64,000 nucleotides of DNA from Hyphomicrobium sp. (GTDB lineage Bacteria; Pseudomonadota; Alphaproteobacteria; Rhizobiales; Hyphomicrobiaceae): assembly GCA_022841965.1 (NCBI GenBank), contig JALHQM010000001.1, positions 67,868 to 131,867 of the forward strand, written 5' to 3'. Numbering within the stretch: the first letter of the stretch is position 1; each line of letters begins with the position of its first letter. Shown here one piece after another: positions 8,169 to 16,101 of this stretch. Below the pieces are notes generated by a model. That model did no database searches. It saw nothing but the letters and a program-made list of their open reading frames with translations, and was not told the DNA's origin. The position numbers and the translations under genes are program-made.

Positions 8169-8678
8169 ATGATGTTTCACCAATACCAGACTCGCCATGT
8201 GCACGGCGAGGAAGAGCACGGTTTGCACGGCCGTTCCTACCTGATGTTTTGGGTGAACATGGCCCTTGGACTTGTCGCGATGTACGTTGTCATGTTCAGC
8301 ATGATCGACGGCTTCCGCGACTTCAGGAACAACCTGAACATGCTCTACATGGCGGTGACCATGTGGGCCCCCATGGGCATCTTAATGCTGGTGACGATGC
8401 AGGGCATGTACCCGAACAGAAAGGCCAACCTGGCGCTCTGCGTTTTTTTCACCGTGCTAACGGCCGGGTCATTCTGGGCGACCCGCACCCAGTTCGTGAT
8501 CGAAGATCGCCAGTTCATCGCATCAATGATTCCCCATCACTCCGGGGCGATTCTGATGTGCAGGGAAGCGATCCTCTCCGATCCTGAACTCGTGTCGCTG
8601 TGTGGCGAGATCGCTAAGGCCCAGCGCGAGGAGATCGAGCAGATGGAGAGAATTGCCGCAAGGATTGGGGTCAAGTGA
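8169..8678 (+). CDS. Membrane-anchored DUF305 protein
   Basis: 169 residues; GGAG lies just before the start, where two ATG codons are adjacent. Three hydrophobic segments (about 25-45, 58-80, 88-105) precede a short C-terminal DUF305 domain with the signature MIPHHSGAILM (usually MIPHHQGAIDM). The His and Met residues of DUF305 proteins are thought to bind copper, and the family sits in copper-resistance islands. It is one of three DUF305 genes here. The N-terminus carries HVHGEEEHGLHG, a possible extra metal site. It stands alone on the plus strand. Confidence 0.85.
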   Translation: MMFHQYQTRHVHGEEEHGLHGRSYLMFWVNMALGLVAMYVVMFSMIDGFRDFRNNLNMLYMAVTMWAPMGILMLVTMQGMYPNRKANLALCVFFTVLTAGSFWATRTQFVIEDRQFIASMIPHHSGAILMCREAILSDPELVSLCGEIAKAQREEIEQMERIAARIGVK

Positions 8679-8999
8679 CCCCACTGCGCCGGAACAAGCC
8701 ACTCACTCACCCTAATCCATGGGCGCCTTGGGATCAAAAACGAGGGTTTAGGCCCGCTGAGGCTCTCCTTCTCAGTCCCGGACAGTGGCCGTCGATGGCA
8801 CGAACAGCGACTATGAGGAACGGTGAGCGAATGGCCCTCAGGGTTGCTGCCGACGGCGATCATCAATATCGTTCCGTTTGAGCCGCCCAATTCCCTAAGT
8901 TCCGCAGATGGATTTGCCGACTATTATAACATGTATTTATTGGTCCATCATAAGGGATGAACTTCGCTGACGGCGTCTGTCAATCAGAACCTTTGAGAA
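8679..8999. other. Gene-free stretch
   Basis: Between the convergent DUF305 and heptaheme cytochrome genes no credible gene, hairpin terminator or repeat is visible. The last ~80 bases are AT-richer (around ATTATAACATGTATTTATTGG). Confidence 0.4.
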
Positions 9000-9728
9000 T
9001 CAATGGTGTTTGTACCAGCCTACGCCACGAATTTCGTTCCAAGAATCGGTTTGATGACAGAGGTGGCATTGCTCAACGCGCGCATGCTCCTGTCCAGCGA
9101 CGATCTTTGAAACCATTTCGAAGTGGCCCATGTAGTGGCTTGGCGGCGCTTGGTGACATTGAGCGCAGTCGGTTGAATTCTGAGACGGATGCTGAAAGCT
9201 GGAAATCTGCCATGTCGATGTCACATGGCAGGCCGCACATTCGACCCCGAAGAGATCGCGATGTGGGCTCTTATTGCTATGGCATTCAAAGCAATAGAGC
9301 TGTGACCTGTTGGACGCGTGCGCAGCATCAGGCGGGCTGGCTACTTCTTGGTGTTTTTCGCGACCAATGGCAATTAGCGCGTCGTGCTGCATCTGAGTAG
9401 GCCGCACCTCATTCTGGTGCTCAATGTGGCAAGCAGTACACGATCCCACAGTTGCATGAAAAGCCGTCGATTGGCGCGCTAAGGTGACGGTGTTTGTGGC
9501 ATGGCATGCGATACAGGCGCTCGCGCTTACTCCGCGGAGTGGAGTGTGGCAGGTCTCGCATTTCTCAGCCAAGAAAGCGTGTCTCGCAGAAAGCTCGCCC
9601 GGGCTCACAAAATTCGACCATTGCGGCACCGCTGAGGATCCGTGGTTGTAGACCGTGCTAATGACCGCCGCGGCGCCTGTCATCGTTGCCGTAATCAAAA
9701 CGAGGTAGGTGAGCATCTTCCGGTTCAT
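9000..9728 (-). CDS. Heptaheme c-type cytochrome
   Basis: 242 residues with seven CXXCH motifs, at residues 57, 72, 97, 146, 164, 188 and 221. One N-terminal hydrophobic segment (YLVLITATMTGAAAVI) either anchors it or is cleaved on export. Many extra His residues could be distal ligands, as in NapC/c7-like multiheme electron carriers. The start ATG at 9728 overlaps the stop of the membrane cytochrome gene (ATGA), so the two are coupled. It is the last gene of the 9000-14429 run and is probably the periplasmic electron carrier of that module. No named cytochrome family is certain. Confidence 0.88.
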   Translation of the reverse strand: MNRKMLTYLVLITATMTGAAAVISTVYNHGSSAVPQWSNFVSPGELSARHAFLAEKCETCHTPLRGVSASACIACHATNTVTLARQSTAFHATVGSCTACHIEHQNEVRPTQMQHDALIAIGREKHQEVASPPDAAHASNRSQLYCFECHSNKSPHRDLFGVECAACHVTSTWQISSFQHPSQNSTDCAQCHQAPPSHYMGHFEMVSKIVAGQEHARVEQCHLCHQTDSWNEIRGVGWYKHH

Positions 9729-10405
9729 GGAAGCCACCGAAGCCCGTAGTAGAGGCCGCTGCTGATGTGCAGCAGCAAGAGCCCGCAAAAGATAATCGAG
9801 GCGATGCTATGCACTACCATCCAGCGTCCAGTGATCCGCTTTGCTGCCTCGCTGAGGGTCAGCGAATACTCGGCATCCGCAATGGCGTCGACGAGGCCCA
9901 GGATTGGCACGGCTGGTACTGCTGTTGAGCGCTCAGACGCTGGGCCTAGGCGTGGCAAGATACGGTCGTAAGCGGATCGCAAGGTGCCGAGCAGCGCCTG
10001 TCGTTGACGCACCTCGCCGGCAATGTGACTGAGGTAGTAGCGCCCGACAAAGCCTGTACCCACGACCACCAGAATGTCGAGCATGAGAGCAATCCCGAGT
10101 ACACTGCGATAACTATGGCCGGAATGCAGGATCGCAAACAGAGCCGCTAGCAATCCGCCGTAGATGTGAAAGCTAAGAAGGCGCCCTAGTGAGATATGCT
10201 GCGTGACGCGGGCCTTCACCCACGGGATGTATTTAATCGCCGGATATAGGAGAACCAGCAGGAAAAGAATTGCCGCCGTAATGCCCAATGCGCCTCCGGC
10301 TAGGCTGCCAGGGAATCTCGGCGAGGCATGGAGTATATAACCGGGTGCCAACAGTAGCAGCAGCGTCCCCAGGGCCAGCACGATCACCTTTTCTTGGTCG
10401 TTCAT
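9725..10405 (-). CDS. b-type membrane cytochrome
   Basis: 226 residues with about five transmembrane helices. Histidines at 80 and 94/97 (SFHIYGG, LHSGHSY) and at 199 and 213 (VVHSIAS, LLHISSG) sit in helices in the arrangement expected for bis-His b-heme ligation, as in cytochrome b561 or ferric-reductase-like proteins. It lies between the flavin/iron-sulfur reductase gene and the heptaheme cytochrome gene, so electrons could pass NAD(P)H-flavin-2Fe2S-heme b-heme c. This route is inference from order and cofactors. Confidence 0.8.
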   Translation of the reverse strand: MNDQEKVIVLALGTLLLLLAPGYILHASPRFPGSLAGGALGITAAILFLLVLLYPAIKYIPWVKARVTQHISLGRLLSFHIYGGLLAALFAILHSGHSYRSVLGIALMLDILVVVGTGFVGRYYLSHIAGEVRQRQALLGTLRSAYDRILPRLGPASERSTAVPAVPILGLVDAIADAEYSLTLSEAAKRITGRWMVVHSIASIIFCGLLLLHISSGLYYGLRWLP

Positions 10406-10425
10406 GTCACGTCTCGTGGTTTAGC

Positions 10426-12789
10426 TCAGGCGTCAACCGTAACGTTGCCCATTGAGCGCGCCTGGCAGGCAAGGATCATGCTGGATGCTTTGTCTTCGTC
10501 GGTTAGTGCATCCTGGACCTCCATGACCACCTGGCCGGCCAGGAGTCTGGTTTTGCAGATGCCGCAGGTCCCAACACGGCAGGAGTAGTCGATCGGCACG
10601 CCAATCGACTCGGCTACTTCCAGCACTGTCCTGTCTGGAGGAAACGGCACCGTCTTGGCGGACCTCGCAAATGACAGCGTTGCCACTGCAGGGCCCGGAT
10701 CGGCGTTGTAGGGGAGTGGAACTCCGGGCGTATCTTCGTTGTGCTCGATGTTCTGTAGCAACTCGATGATTGCCGTTGGCGGTGGCGGCGCAGGCGAAGG
10801 TTGAGATGCTGGGACAGCGCCTTTGGCAGGGCCGAACGCTTCGGTCTTGATCTGGTCGGGCGGCACACCAAGCTCGGCCAGGATACGGCGAATAGCGTCC
10901 ATCATTGGCGGCGGTCCGCAGAGGTGGACCCGCCGCGTCTCAATGCCGGGAACCGCGCGCATGATGGCATCTTTGCTGAGTGGGCCTTCCAAGCCCATCC
11001 AAGCAGTACCATCGGACCGCATAGCGACAGCAGCCGCGACATGAAGTTTTGGCCATCGACGTTGGAGATACTCGAGTTCTTCGCGGAAGATAAACTCTTC
11101 TAGGTTGCGAAGCGCAAAAACCAGAAATATCTCGCCGGGCCATGTCACGTCCGTGAGATATCTGATAATGCACATCATGGGCGTGATGCCTACGCCGCCG
11201 GCGATCAGTACGATGCTGTCCGCGTTGCCGCCGTCGAATGTAAAGGCACCTGATGGGCCTTTGACCTGTATCGTATCTCCGGCGGACACTACGTCGTGCA
11301 GGTAGCGCGAAAATTCGCCCTCGTCCTCACGCTTGACAGTAATCTCGACAAAGGACGTGCGTGTCGGCGGGGACGCAATGCTGTAAGCACGGCGGATGGT
11401 CTTGCCATCCACTGTCGCCGACATGGTCAGAAACTGCCCGGGCACGAAGGTGAAAGGTATGCGCTCAAATCCTGGGGCCACGAGCCGGAATGTCTTCACA
11501 TGAGGTGTCTCGCGGTGGATGGCGGTGACGCGCATTGCACCCGACCAAGTACTGCTTTTTGGCTTCACAGTTTGGGCGAGTGAGGTAACTTCAGCAGCTT
11601 CGAACTGCGCCGGCGGCGGCGCGGGAATTGACGGTACTTGCGCACGTTGGGCCGCTGCCGAAGCGCTTGTCAGGCGGTTTACTAGAGCAACTGACCGGCG
11701 GTGACGGCCTACGGCCATTGCTGCTAGGGTTAGCGTGAATAAAGAAACCGCCACCATGGACATGATGTGGAGCCAGTTCAGCCCAAACAAACCTGCTGAG
11801 CCCTCGGCTGATACTTCGGCAGGCCAGAGATTCATTTGGTCGCGGAAGTAGGTCAGGGCTATCTGGCGCGGAGCTTGGCCTCCTGCTAGGGCGCGCAAGC
11901 CTGCAGTTCCACTTTCCACAACCGCAAGCGCAGCGCGCAGGCGCGAAACAGCTGCAGTCGCTGCTGCTGTGTCGTTGTTCATTATCGCCAGTTGGTAGTC
12001 ACCGTAGGCTTGGACGAGCGAGGTATTGCCCGCACCGATACGGTCGCGTGCGTCGGCCTCGATTCTGGCGCGCGCTTCCGGCGTCATGGCCGGGAGCTCC
12101 ATCAGTTGGGGATAGAGCTGTTTGCTGTACGTCCCGCCCATCGTACCTCCCATCATGTCTTGCATGCCGCGCGGGGCTGGAGGAGCGGCGGACGGGACTT
12201 GAAGCGGCGTTGCGACGGAGGGGGCGTCGGCGGGGACGGGCGATTGATTTCCATGATGCGCCGCGTGGGGATCGAGCGCCAGCGCCTTGATGGGAGTTAA
12301 GCAGACGATCAATGCTACGGCGACTGCGACTTTTCTGGCGGCAGTCAAGGCAATTGTAGGGATCACGATCCATTGCATAAGTGGAGATAATCCGGTCCCA
12401 ATTATAGGGACCACGGGCATGAGAGAAGAATATGCCCAGCTTTCCCTAACTACAATATTGAGCCACTCGCTGAAAATCGTATAGCCAACACCCAAGCAGA
12501 GGGTAAGAACAAGGACAGAATTGTGCCGTTCGCCCGGCCAGTTCTTTGTGCCAGCAAAGATGAGGGCGATGATGAGCGCGGCGAGAGCAATCAACGCATC
12601 GCCAAAAGTGCAATGAACAACGGCAAAGGCTATTTCGCGTGCCGTCCCGATCGTCCAGATGGTGTAGAGTGGAAGTTGCAAAATCTCCCAGATGAGATTC
12701 GCAACCATTATCACAGCCATATATGTGCTAATAGCACGGAGCCAATCTGGCGGCGCGGGGTGCGGCGGAGGGAATTCGCTCGATCTCAT
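10426..12789 (-). CDS. Large membrane FAD/NAD(P) reductase with 2Fe-2S domain, N-terminal membrane fusion
   Basis: 787 residues. GGAAG precedes the ATG at 12789, which overlaps the stop of the 56-aa gene (ATGA). Order of parts: four helices (about 20-160), a signal-like segment ending near ALA-LDPHAAHH (171), a Met/Gly/His linker (MQDMMGGTMGG), a helical domain (225-330), a helix (338-360), then a cytosolic ferredoxin-reductase domain with RAYS (468) for FAD and GGVGITP (531) for NAD(P), and a C-terminal plant-type 2Fe-2S domain (CRVGTCGIC plus a later Cys). The first 165 residues look like a separate small membrane protein fused on. It probably feeds electrons to the membrane cytochrome encoded downstream. 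Confidence 0.85.
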   Translation of the reverse strand: MRSSEFPPPHPAPPDWLRAISTYMAVIMVANLIWEILQLPLYTIWTIGTAREIAFAVVHCTFGDALIALAALIIALIFAGTKNWPGERHNSVLVLTLCLGVGYTIFSEWLNIVVRESWAYSSLMPVVPIIGTGLSPLMQWIVIPTIALTAARKVAVAVALIVCLTPIKALALDPHAAHHGNQSPVPADAPSVATPLQVPSAAPPAPRGMQDMMGGTMGGTYSKQLYPQLMELPAMTPEARARIEADARDRIGAGNTSLVQAYGDYQLAIMNNDTAAATAAVSRLRAALAVVESGTAGLRALAGGQAPRQIALTYFRDQMNLWPAEVSAEGSAGLFGLNWLHIMSMVAVSLFTLTLAAMAVGRHRRSVALVNRLTSASAAAQRAQVPSIPAPPPAQFEAAEVTSLAQTVKPKSSTWSGAMRVTAIHRETPHVKTFRLVAPGFERIPFTFVPGQFLTMSATVDGKTIRRAYSIASPPTRTSFVEITVKREDEGEFSRYLHDVVSAGDTIQVKGPSGAFTFDGGNADSIVLIAGGVGITPMMCIIRYLTDVTWPGEIFLVFALRNLEEFIFREELEYLQRRWPKLHVAAAVAMRSDGTAWMGLEGPLSKDAIMRAVPGIETRRVHLCGPPPMMDAIRRILAELGVPPDQIKTEAFGPAKGAVPASQPSPAPPPPTAIIELLQNIEHNEDTPGVPLPYNADPGPAVATLSFARSAKTVPFPPDRTVLEVAESIGVPIDYSCRVGTCGICKTRLLAGQVVMEVQDALTDEDKASSMILACQARSMGNVTVDA

Positions 12790-12956
12790 GTCACTTCCGG
12801 CGATCGAGCCTCGAGAAATAAGCTGAAGAAGATGTAGTTGATGAGCACGGCCGCAATCAGCACGGAAACAAGTGTCAAAAGCCACCCGCTGAGCCCCATG
12901 CTCCACATCATGGAGCGATTTGTCATCACGTCTCGCACGTTCCCAAGGTCCGCCAT
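12786..12956 (-). CDS. 56-residue single-helix membrane protein
   Basis: The frame begins MADLGNVRDVMTNRSMM and has one hydrophobic helix (SGWLLTLVSVLIAAVLINYIFF) with a short tail RSPEVT. The stop overlaps the reductase start (ATGA), and the start lies 4 bases after the stop of the 157-aa gene. That spacing on both sides argues that it is real. It resembles the small subunits that sit beside membrane redox enzymes, but no family is recognised. Confidence 0.7.
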   Translation of the reverse strand: MADLGNVRDVMTNRSMMWSMGLSGWLLTLVSVLIAAVLINYIFFSLFLEARSPEVT

Positions 12957-12960
12957 CTCG

Positions 12961-13434
12961 TCACTGTATGTCGATCGTATGTGCCGAAAGTCGCGTCAAA
13001 CTGACCGAGAACCAACTGAAGATGACAACATCAATCAGCGTTGCCAATGTGGCCTGCACCATCACAATCACCTCAAATATTGATAGTGCGTTGGTCCCCC
13101 GCATCCAATCGACGAACGCGTAAATGACGACGAAGAGGGGGAGCAGGGAGAACAGGATCTCGATCATGGTGTGCATCGCGCCACCGCGCGGCTGGGCCAG
13201 AACGGATCTCGCCTGCCAAGCTACGTAAAGCAATGCAATGACACCGACCCAGGATACGTGCCTCATCGCCTCGTCAACGTCCGGTAGCTCTGGTGAATGT
13301 CCCCACCACAGAACGTACAAAAGCAGGGTAGAAAGGATGAGCGGCGCGCCGTGATTGAGCAGGAACGCAAGGAGACCGAGTCCACTGCTATGTTTAATCG
13401 GCGCTCCGCCGGCTTCCTGATGAGAACTCTTCAT
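12961..13434 (-). CDS. Four-helix membrane protein, unknown
   Basis: 157 residues with about four transmembrane helices (LLAFLLNHGAPLILSTLLLYVLW, VGVIALLYVAWQA, IEILFSLLPLFVVIYAF, a long C-terminal helix). It has charged loops but no recognised motif. It is followed after 4 bases by the 56-aa membrane gene and so belongs to the proposed redox operon. It could be a structural or heme-binding subunit: His28 is within a helix, but no second helical His is obvious. Confidence 0.75.
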   Translation of the reverse strand: MKSSHQEAGGAPIKHSSGLGLLAFLLNHGAPLILSTLLLYVLWWGHSPELPDVDEAMRHVSWVGVIALLYVAWQARSVLAQPRGGAMHTMIEILFSLLPLFVVIYAFVDWMRGTNALSIFEVIVMVQATLATLIDVVIFSWFSVSLTRLSAHTIDIQ

Positions 13435-13485
13435 ATCACGACCGCCTCATGAACTGATTGTTTGCAGTGAAGATCAATACTCAGC

Positions 13486-14139
13486 TCAGGTCGGAGCCCC
13501 GGTTAATCTCGAGATGCGAGGAAAAAAGCCGGGAACCCGAGCGGTGTACTTTCGATAGACATCACCGAATTCGGTGAAAGCCTCGCGCTCTTCTTGGTGT
13601 GCCAATCGAATATACATCCACACGAGGACGGGAAACATGAGCAGTGTGAGAATTGTTGGCCACTGCAGAAGAAAGCCAAACATAACCATGATAAAGCCTA
13701 TATACTGGGGATGCCGGACATAGGAATAAGGACCGGTGGTCGCGAGCGACCTTTCGCGCTGTGCTCTATACAGGACGTACCAAGCATTTGAAATCAGCAT
13801 GAATCCACCCGCAATGAAGACAAAGCTAAGAATATGGAAGGGCCCGAAATGTGGGTTTGCTTTCCAGCCGAAAATCATCTCGAGCAAATGTCCGGCATCG
13901 TGAGACAGCCAATCCACGGTCGGGTATCGGCTCTGTAACCAGCCAGACATGAAATATATGGTCAACGGAAATCCGTACATCTCTGTGAACAGTGCCACAA
14001 GGAAGGCGCTGAACGCGCCGAACGATCGCCAGTCGCGGGCGGTTTTCGGTTTGAAGAATGTGTATGCAAACACGATGAACACTATCGAGTTGATGAGGAC
14101 CAGGCTCCACAACCCATAGGCAGACACTGGCTCGTTCAT
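13486..14139 (-). CDS. Isoprenylcysteine carboxyl methyltransferase-like membrane protein
   Basis: 217 residues with about five helices. The C-terminal half has the ICMT/PEMT signature: GPYSYVRHPQYIGFIM, then HQEEREAFTEFGDVYRKYTARVPGFFP, which binds S-adenosylmethionine. Bacterial members (sometimes called NnrU/MddA-like) methylate lipids, thiols or unknown small molecules. The start overlaps the stop of the DUF2933 gene (ATGA). The substrate is unknown; its place in a metal and redox operon is typical of these islands. Confidence 0.85.
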   Translation of the reverse strand: MNEPVSAYGLWSLVLINSIVFIVFAYTFFKPKTARDWRSFGAFSAFLVALFTEMYGFPLTIYFMSGWLQSRYPTVDWLSHDAGHLLEMIFGWKANPHFGPFHILSFVFIAGGFMLISNAWYVLYRAQRERSLATTGPYSYVRHPQYIGFIMVMFGFLLQWPTILTLLMFPVLVWMYIRLAHQEEREAFTEFGDVYRKYTARVPGFFPRISRLTGAPT

Positions 14140-14429
14140 GACTTGCCTCTTTCCGTTTCCACTTGATTTTCGGTCGCCTCTTGAGCGCCAGAGTTGTCTT
14201 GATCGCTGTGTTGTCTATGTCCACTGTGGTCCCCGTGCCCGAACATGTGAAGCAGTGGGCAGGCGAGAAGAAACAGGAAAGGCAGAATCCCCAAGACATG
14301 CGCCCTGTGCTCGGTGAAGAGCAGTGCTCCTCCCATAGCCAGAAATGCCCACAGAATGAAACCGCTACGCGAGGTCCAGAAGCCGCCACCGCCTCCTGTT
14401 TGATGACGCGCGTGTTCGTAGTTTTCCAT
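14136..14429 (-). CDS. DUF2933 small membrane protein
   Basis: 97 residues: a soluble N-terminus (YEHARHQTGGGGG), two hydrophobic segments (FILWAFLAMGGALLF, VLGILPFLFLLACPLLHMF) and a His-rich tail (GHGDHSGHRQHSDQD). This is the usual layout of DUF2933 proteins, which accompany copper and silver resistance genes. The tail may bind metal. It is coupled to the ICMT-like gene by ATGA. A shorter relative lies at 19361-19621. Confidence 0.8.
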   Translation of the reverse strand: MENYEHARHQTGGGGGFWTSRSGFILWAFLAMGGALLFTEHRAHVLGILPFLFLLACPLLHMFGHGDHSGHRQHSDQDNSGAQEATENQVETERGKS

Positions 14430-14550
14430 TCGACGGTTCTCCGTGTTGTGCGGTGATTGCCGCGATCTTCATAGGTCGCAGTTTATGTGCAGTCGCACGC
14501 TGCGTGATCGCTCGGACAGGGGCCGACTCTCCTTTCTACTGAGGCATAGA

Positions 14551-14823
14551 TCATTGTCTGGTTGCCGAATTATACGCGAAGGCGAAGACTGCACCCAAAG
14601 CAAAGCCAACCAGCGCCAAGCCGGCCAAACCAAACACAAACAAGTAGAGACTGAAGGGCTGTGTCGATTTCAGCGGCGCCAGGTCGAGGCCGTGAGCGAA
14701 CGAGTTGAAGAATGTCATCACGCCGTCCGGCCAAATGGCGACCGCAGCCGCGCAAACAGTATTCAGAACGGAAAGTGTGATTGCGGTGGCTATGCCAGCC
14801 GGCAAAGGATCTATTCTATTCAT
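14551..14823 (-). CDS. DUF5676 membrane protein
   Basis: 90 residues; AAGGAG precedes the ATG at good spacing. Two long helices (ATAITLSVLNTVCAAAVAIW and LYLFVFGLAGLALVGFALGAVFAF) with FFNSFAHGLDL between them, the DUF5676 pattern. These proteins co-occur with DUF2933, DUF305 and copper ATPases. Function unknown. About 120 bases separate it from the DUF2933 gene downstream. Confidence 0.75.
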   Translation of the reverse strand: MNRIDPLPAGIATAITLSVLNTVCAAAVAIWPDGVMTFFNSFAHGLDLAPLKSTQPFSLYLFVFGLAGLALVGFALGAVFAFAYNSATRQ

Positions 14824-14989
14824 AGAAAACTCCTTTTGTTGGCCACGAGTTCGATGTTCAAGCTGGACCGCTGGACCAGTTCAACGGCCCTATGACAGCC
14901 TGGACTACCTAAATTCATCAATTGGGTGCCTTTTGAGTTCTGGCGCCAGAGATGCAGAGATAAGGGCTGCTTTGACGATTTGCCAAATG

Positions 14990-15130
14990 CTAGCGAAGTC
15001 TTCGCGGCATGCCAAAGTGGTGGCATCGCTCGCAGTAGAAAGCATAAGCCAAGCCGCGAAAATTCTCGTGGCATAGGGCATTGCAAAGTTCGAACACTTT
15101 TCCGTACACAGGATCTTTGACGCCAATCAT
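14990..15130 (-). CDS. 46-residue Cys/His protein, degenerate YHS-like
   Basis: The ATG at 15130 has AAGGAG 7 bases upstream and lies 12 bases after the FabI stop. The sequence starts MIGVKDPVYGKVFEL and has CNALCH and CERCHH clusters, enough for one metal site. The beginning resembles the YHS heavy-metal domain (VKDPVCGM...), with Tyr where the key Cys should be and a truncated end. Either a diverged metal-binding peptide or a decaying YHS gene. Confidence 0.6.
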   Translation of the reverse strand: MIGVKDPVYGKVFELCNALCHENFRGLAYAFYCERCHHFGMPRRLR

Positions 15131-15142
15131 CTCGACACTCCT

Positions 15143-15931
15143 TCAATGGAACACCATTCCGGCGACATGAAATCCCGCGTCGGCATGAAGAACCTCCCCC
15201 GTGATCGAGGCACCATAGTCACTGGCGAGAAGGACCGAGACACGGCCGATCTCGCAGGCATCAACAGTCCTTCTCAGCGGAGCCTTGGCCGCGGCTTCGA
15301 GAAGCAGTTCGTCGAAATGTTCGATGCCAGAGGCGGCACGGGTTTTGACGGGGCCAGCCGATATTGCATTGACACGAATGCCCTTCGGTCCGAGTTCGTG
15401 CGCGAGATAGCGAACCGTCGCCTCCAGCGCTGCCTTCACTGGTCCCATGACGTTGTAGTGATCGACAACCTTCTCTGCACCGTAGTAACTGAGCGTAATG
15501 AGGGTCCCTCCTTGCTGCATTAGCGGCTCGGCGAGCCGCGCCATGTGAATAAAAGAATGACAGGAGATCAACATTGACTGGGTAAAACCTTCTGCGGAGC
15601 AATCCGTCAGGCGCCCGCGAAGGTCCTCCTTTCGTGCAAAGGCAACAGCATGGAAGATAACATCAACCGTCCCCCACTTCTCTTTGAGCGCATCGAACAC
15701 GGTTTCGAGCTGACCTGGGGCTGCGACATCGCACGGCACCAGAATTTCGGCGCCGAGTTCCGTCGCAAGAGGCGCAACGTGCGGCTTGGCCTTGTCGTTC
15801 AAGTAGGTCATTGCGACGTCTGCGCCAGCATTTCTGATGTGCTTCGCCGCCCACCAGGCCAAACTGTCCGCGTTCGCCACACCAACAATGAGGGCCTTCC
15901 GTCCTTTAAGGTCGATAGTTTCCTTTGTCAT
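15143..15931 (-). CDS. fabI: Enoyl-[acyl-carrier-protein] reductase FabI
   Basis: 262 residues, full length for FabI, which reduces trans-2-enoyl-ACP with NADH in the last step of each fatty-acid elongation cycle. Seen: the variant nucleotide-binding start LIVGVANADSLAW, the active-site Tyr/Lys in the segment YNVMGPVKAALEA, and the FabI-type end GEVLHADAGFHVAGM. A chromosomal FabI is expected elsewhere, so this is probably a second, accessory copy, as found beside pta/ackA in related bacteria. It may adjust membrane lipids together with the cyclopropane synthase encoded upstream, or confer tolerance to FabI inhibitors. Confidence 0.93.
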   Translation of the reverse strand: MTKETIDLKGRKALIVGVANADSLAWWAAKHIRNAGADVAMTYLNDKAKPHVAPLATELGAEILVPCDVAAPGQLETVFDALKEKWGTVDVIFHAVAFARKEDLRGRLTDCSAEGFTQSMLISCHSFIHMARLAEPLMQQGGTLITLSYYGAEKVVDHYNVMGPVKAALEATVRYLAHELGPKGIRVNAISAGPVKTRAASGIEHFDELLLEAAAKAPLRRTVDACEIGRVSVLLASDYGASITGEVLHADAGFHVAGMVFH

Positions 15932-16101
15932 TGTTTTCTCGATTTTCGATCGTCAGCGACTGACTTGTCTTCCACGACTATTGAACATTACTGACGAACA
16001 TGGATCCCCATAGGCACAAACCGCTTGTCAGTTCGGCGTTCGCTGGTATTCGTTCGATCCAATACTGTGCAGCTTTTTCAGCCAGCTCGATTTGCATGAC
16101 C

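Noticed and set aside
9000-9728. Heptaheme protein named as nitrite or tetrathionate reductase
   Set aside because: Heme count and order do not match NrfA or Otr; no catalytic heme variant is visible, so only a general electron-carrier call is made.
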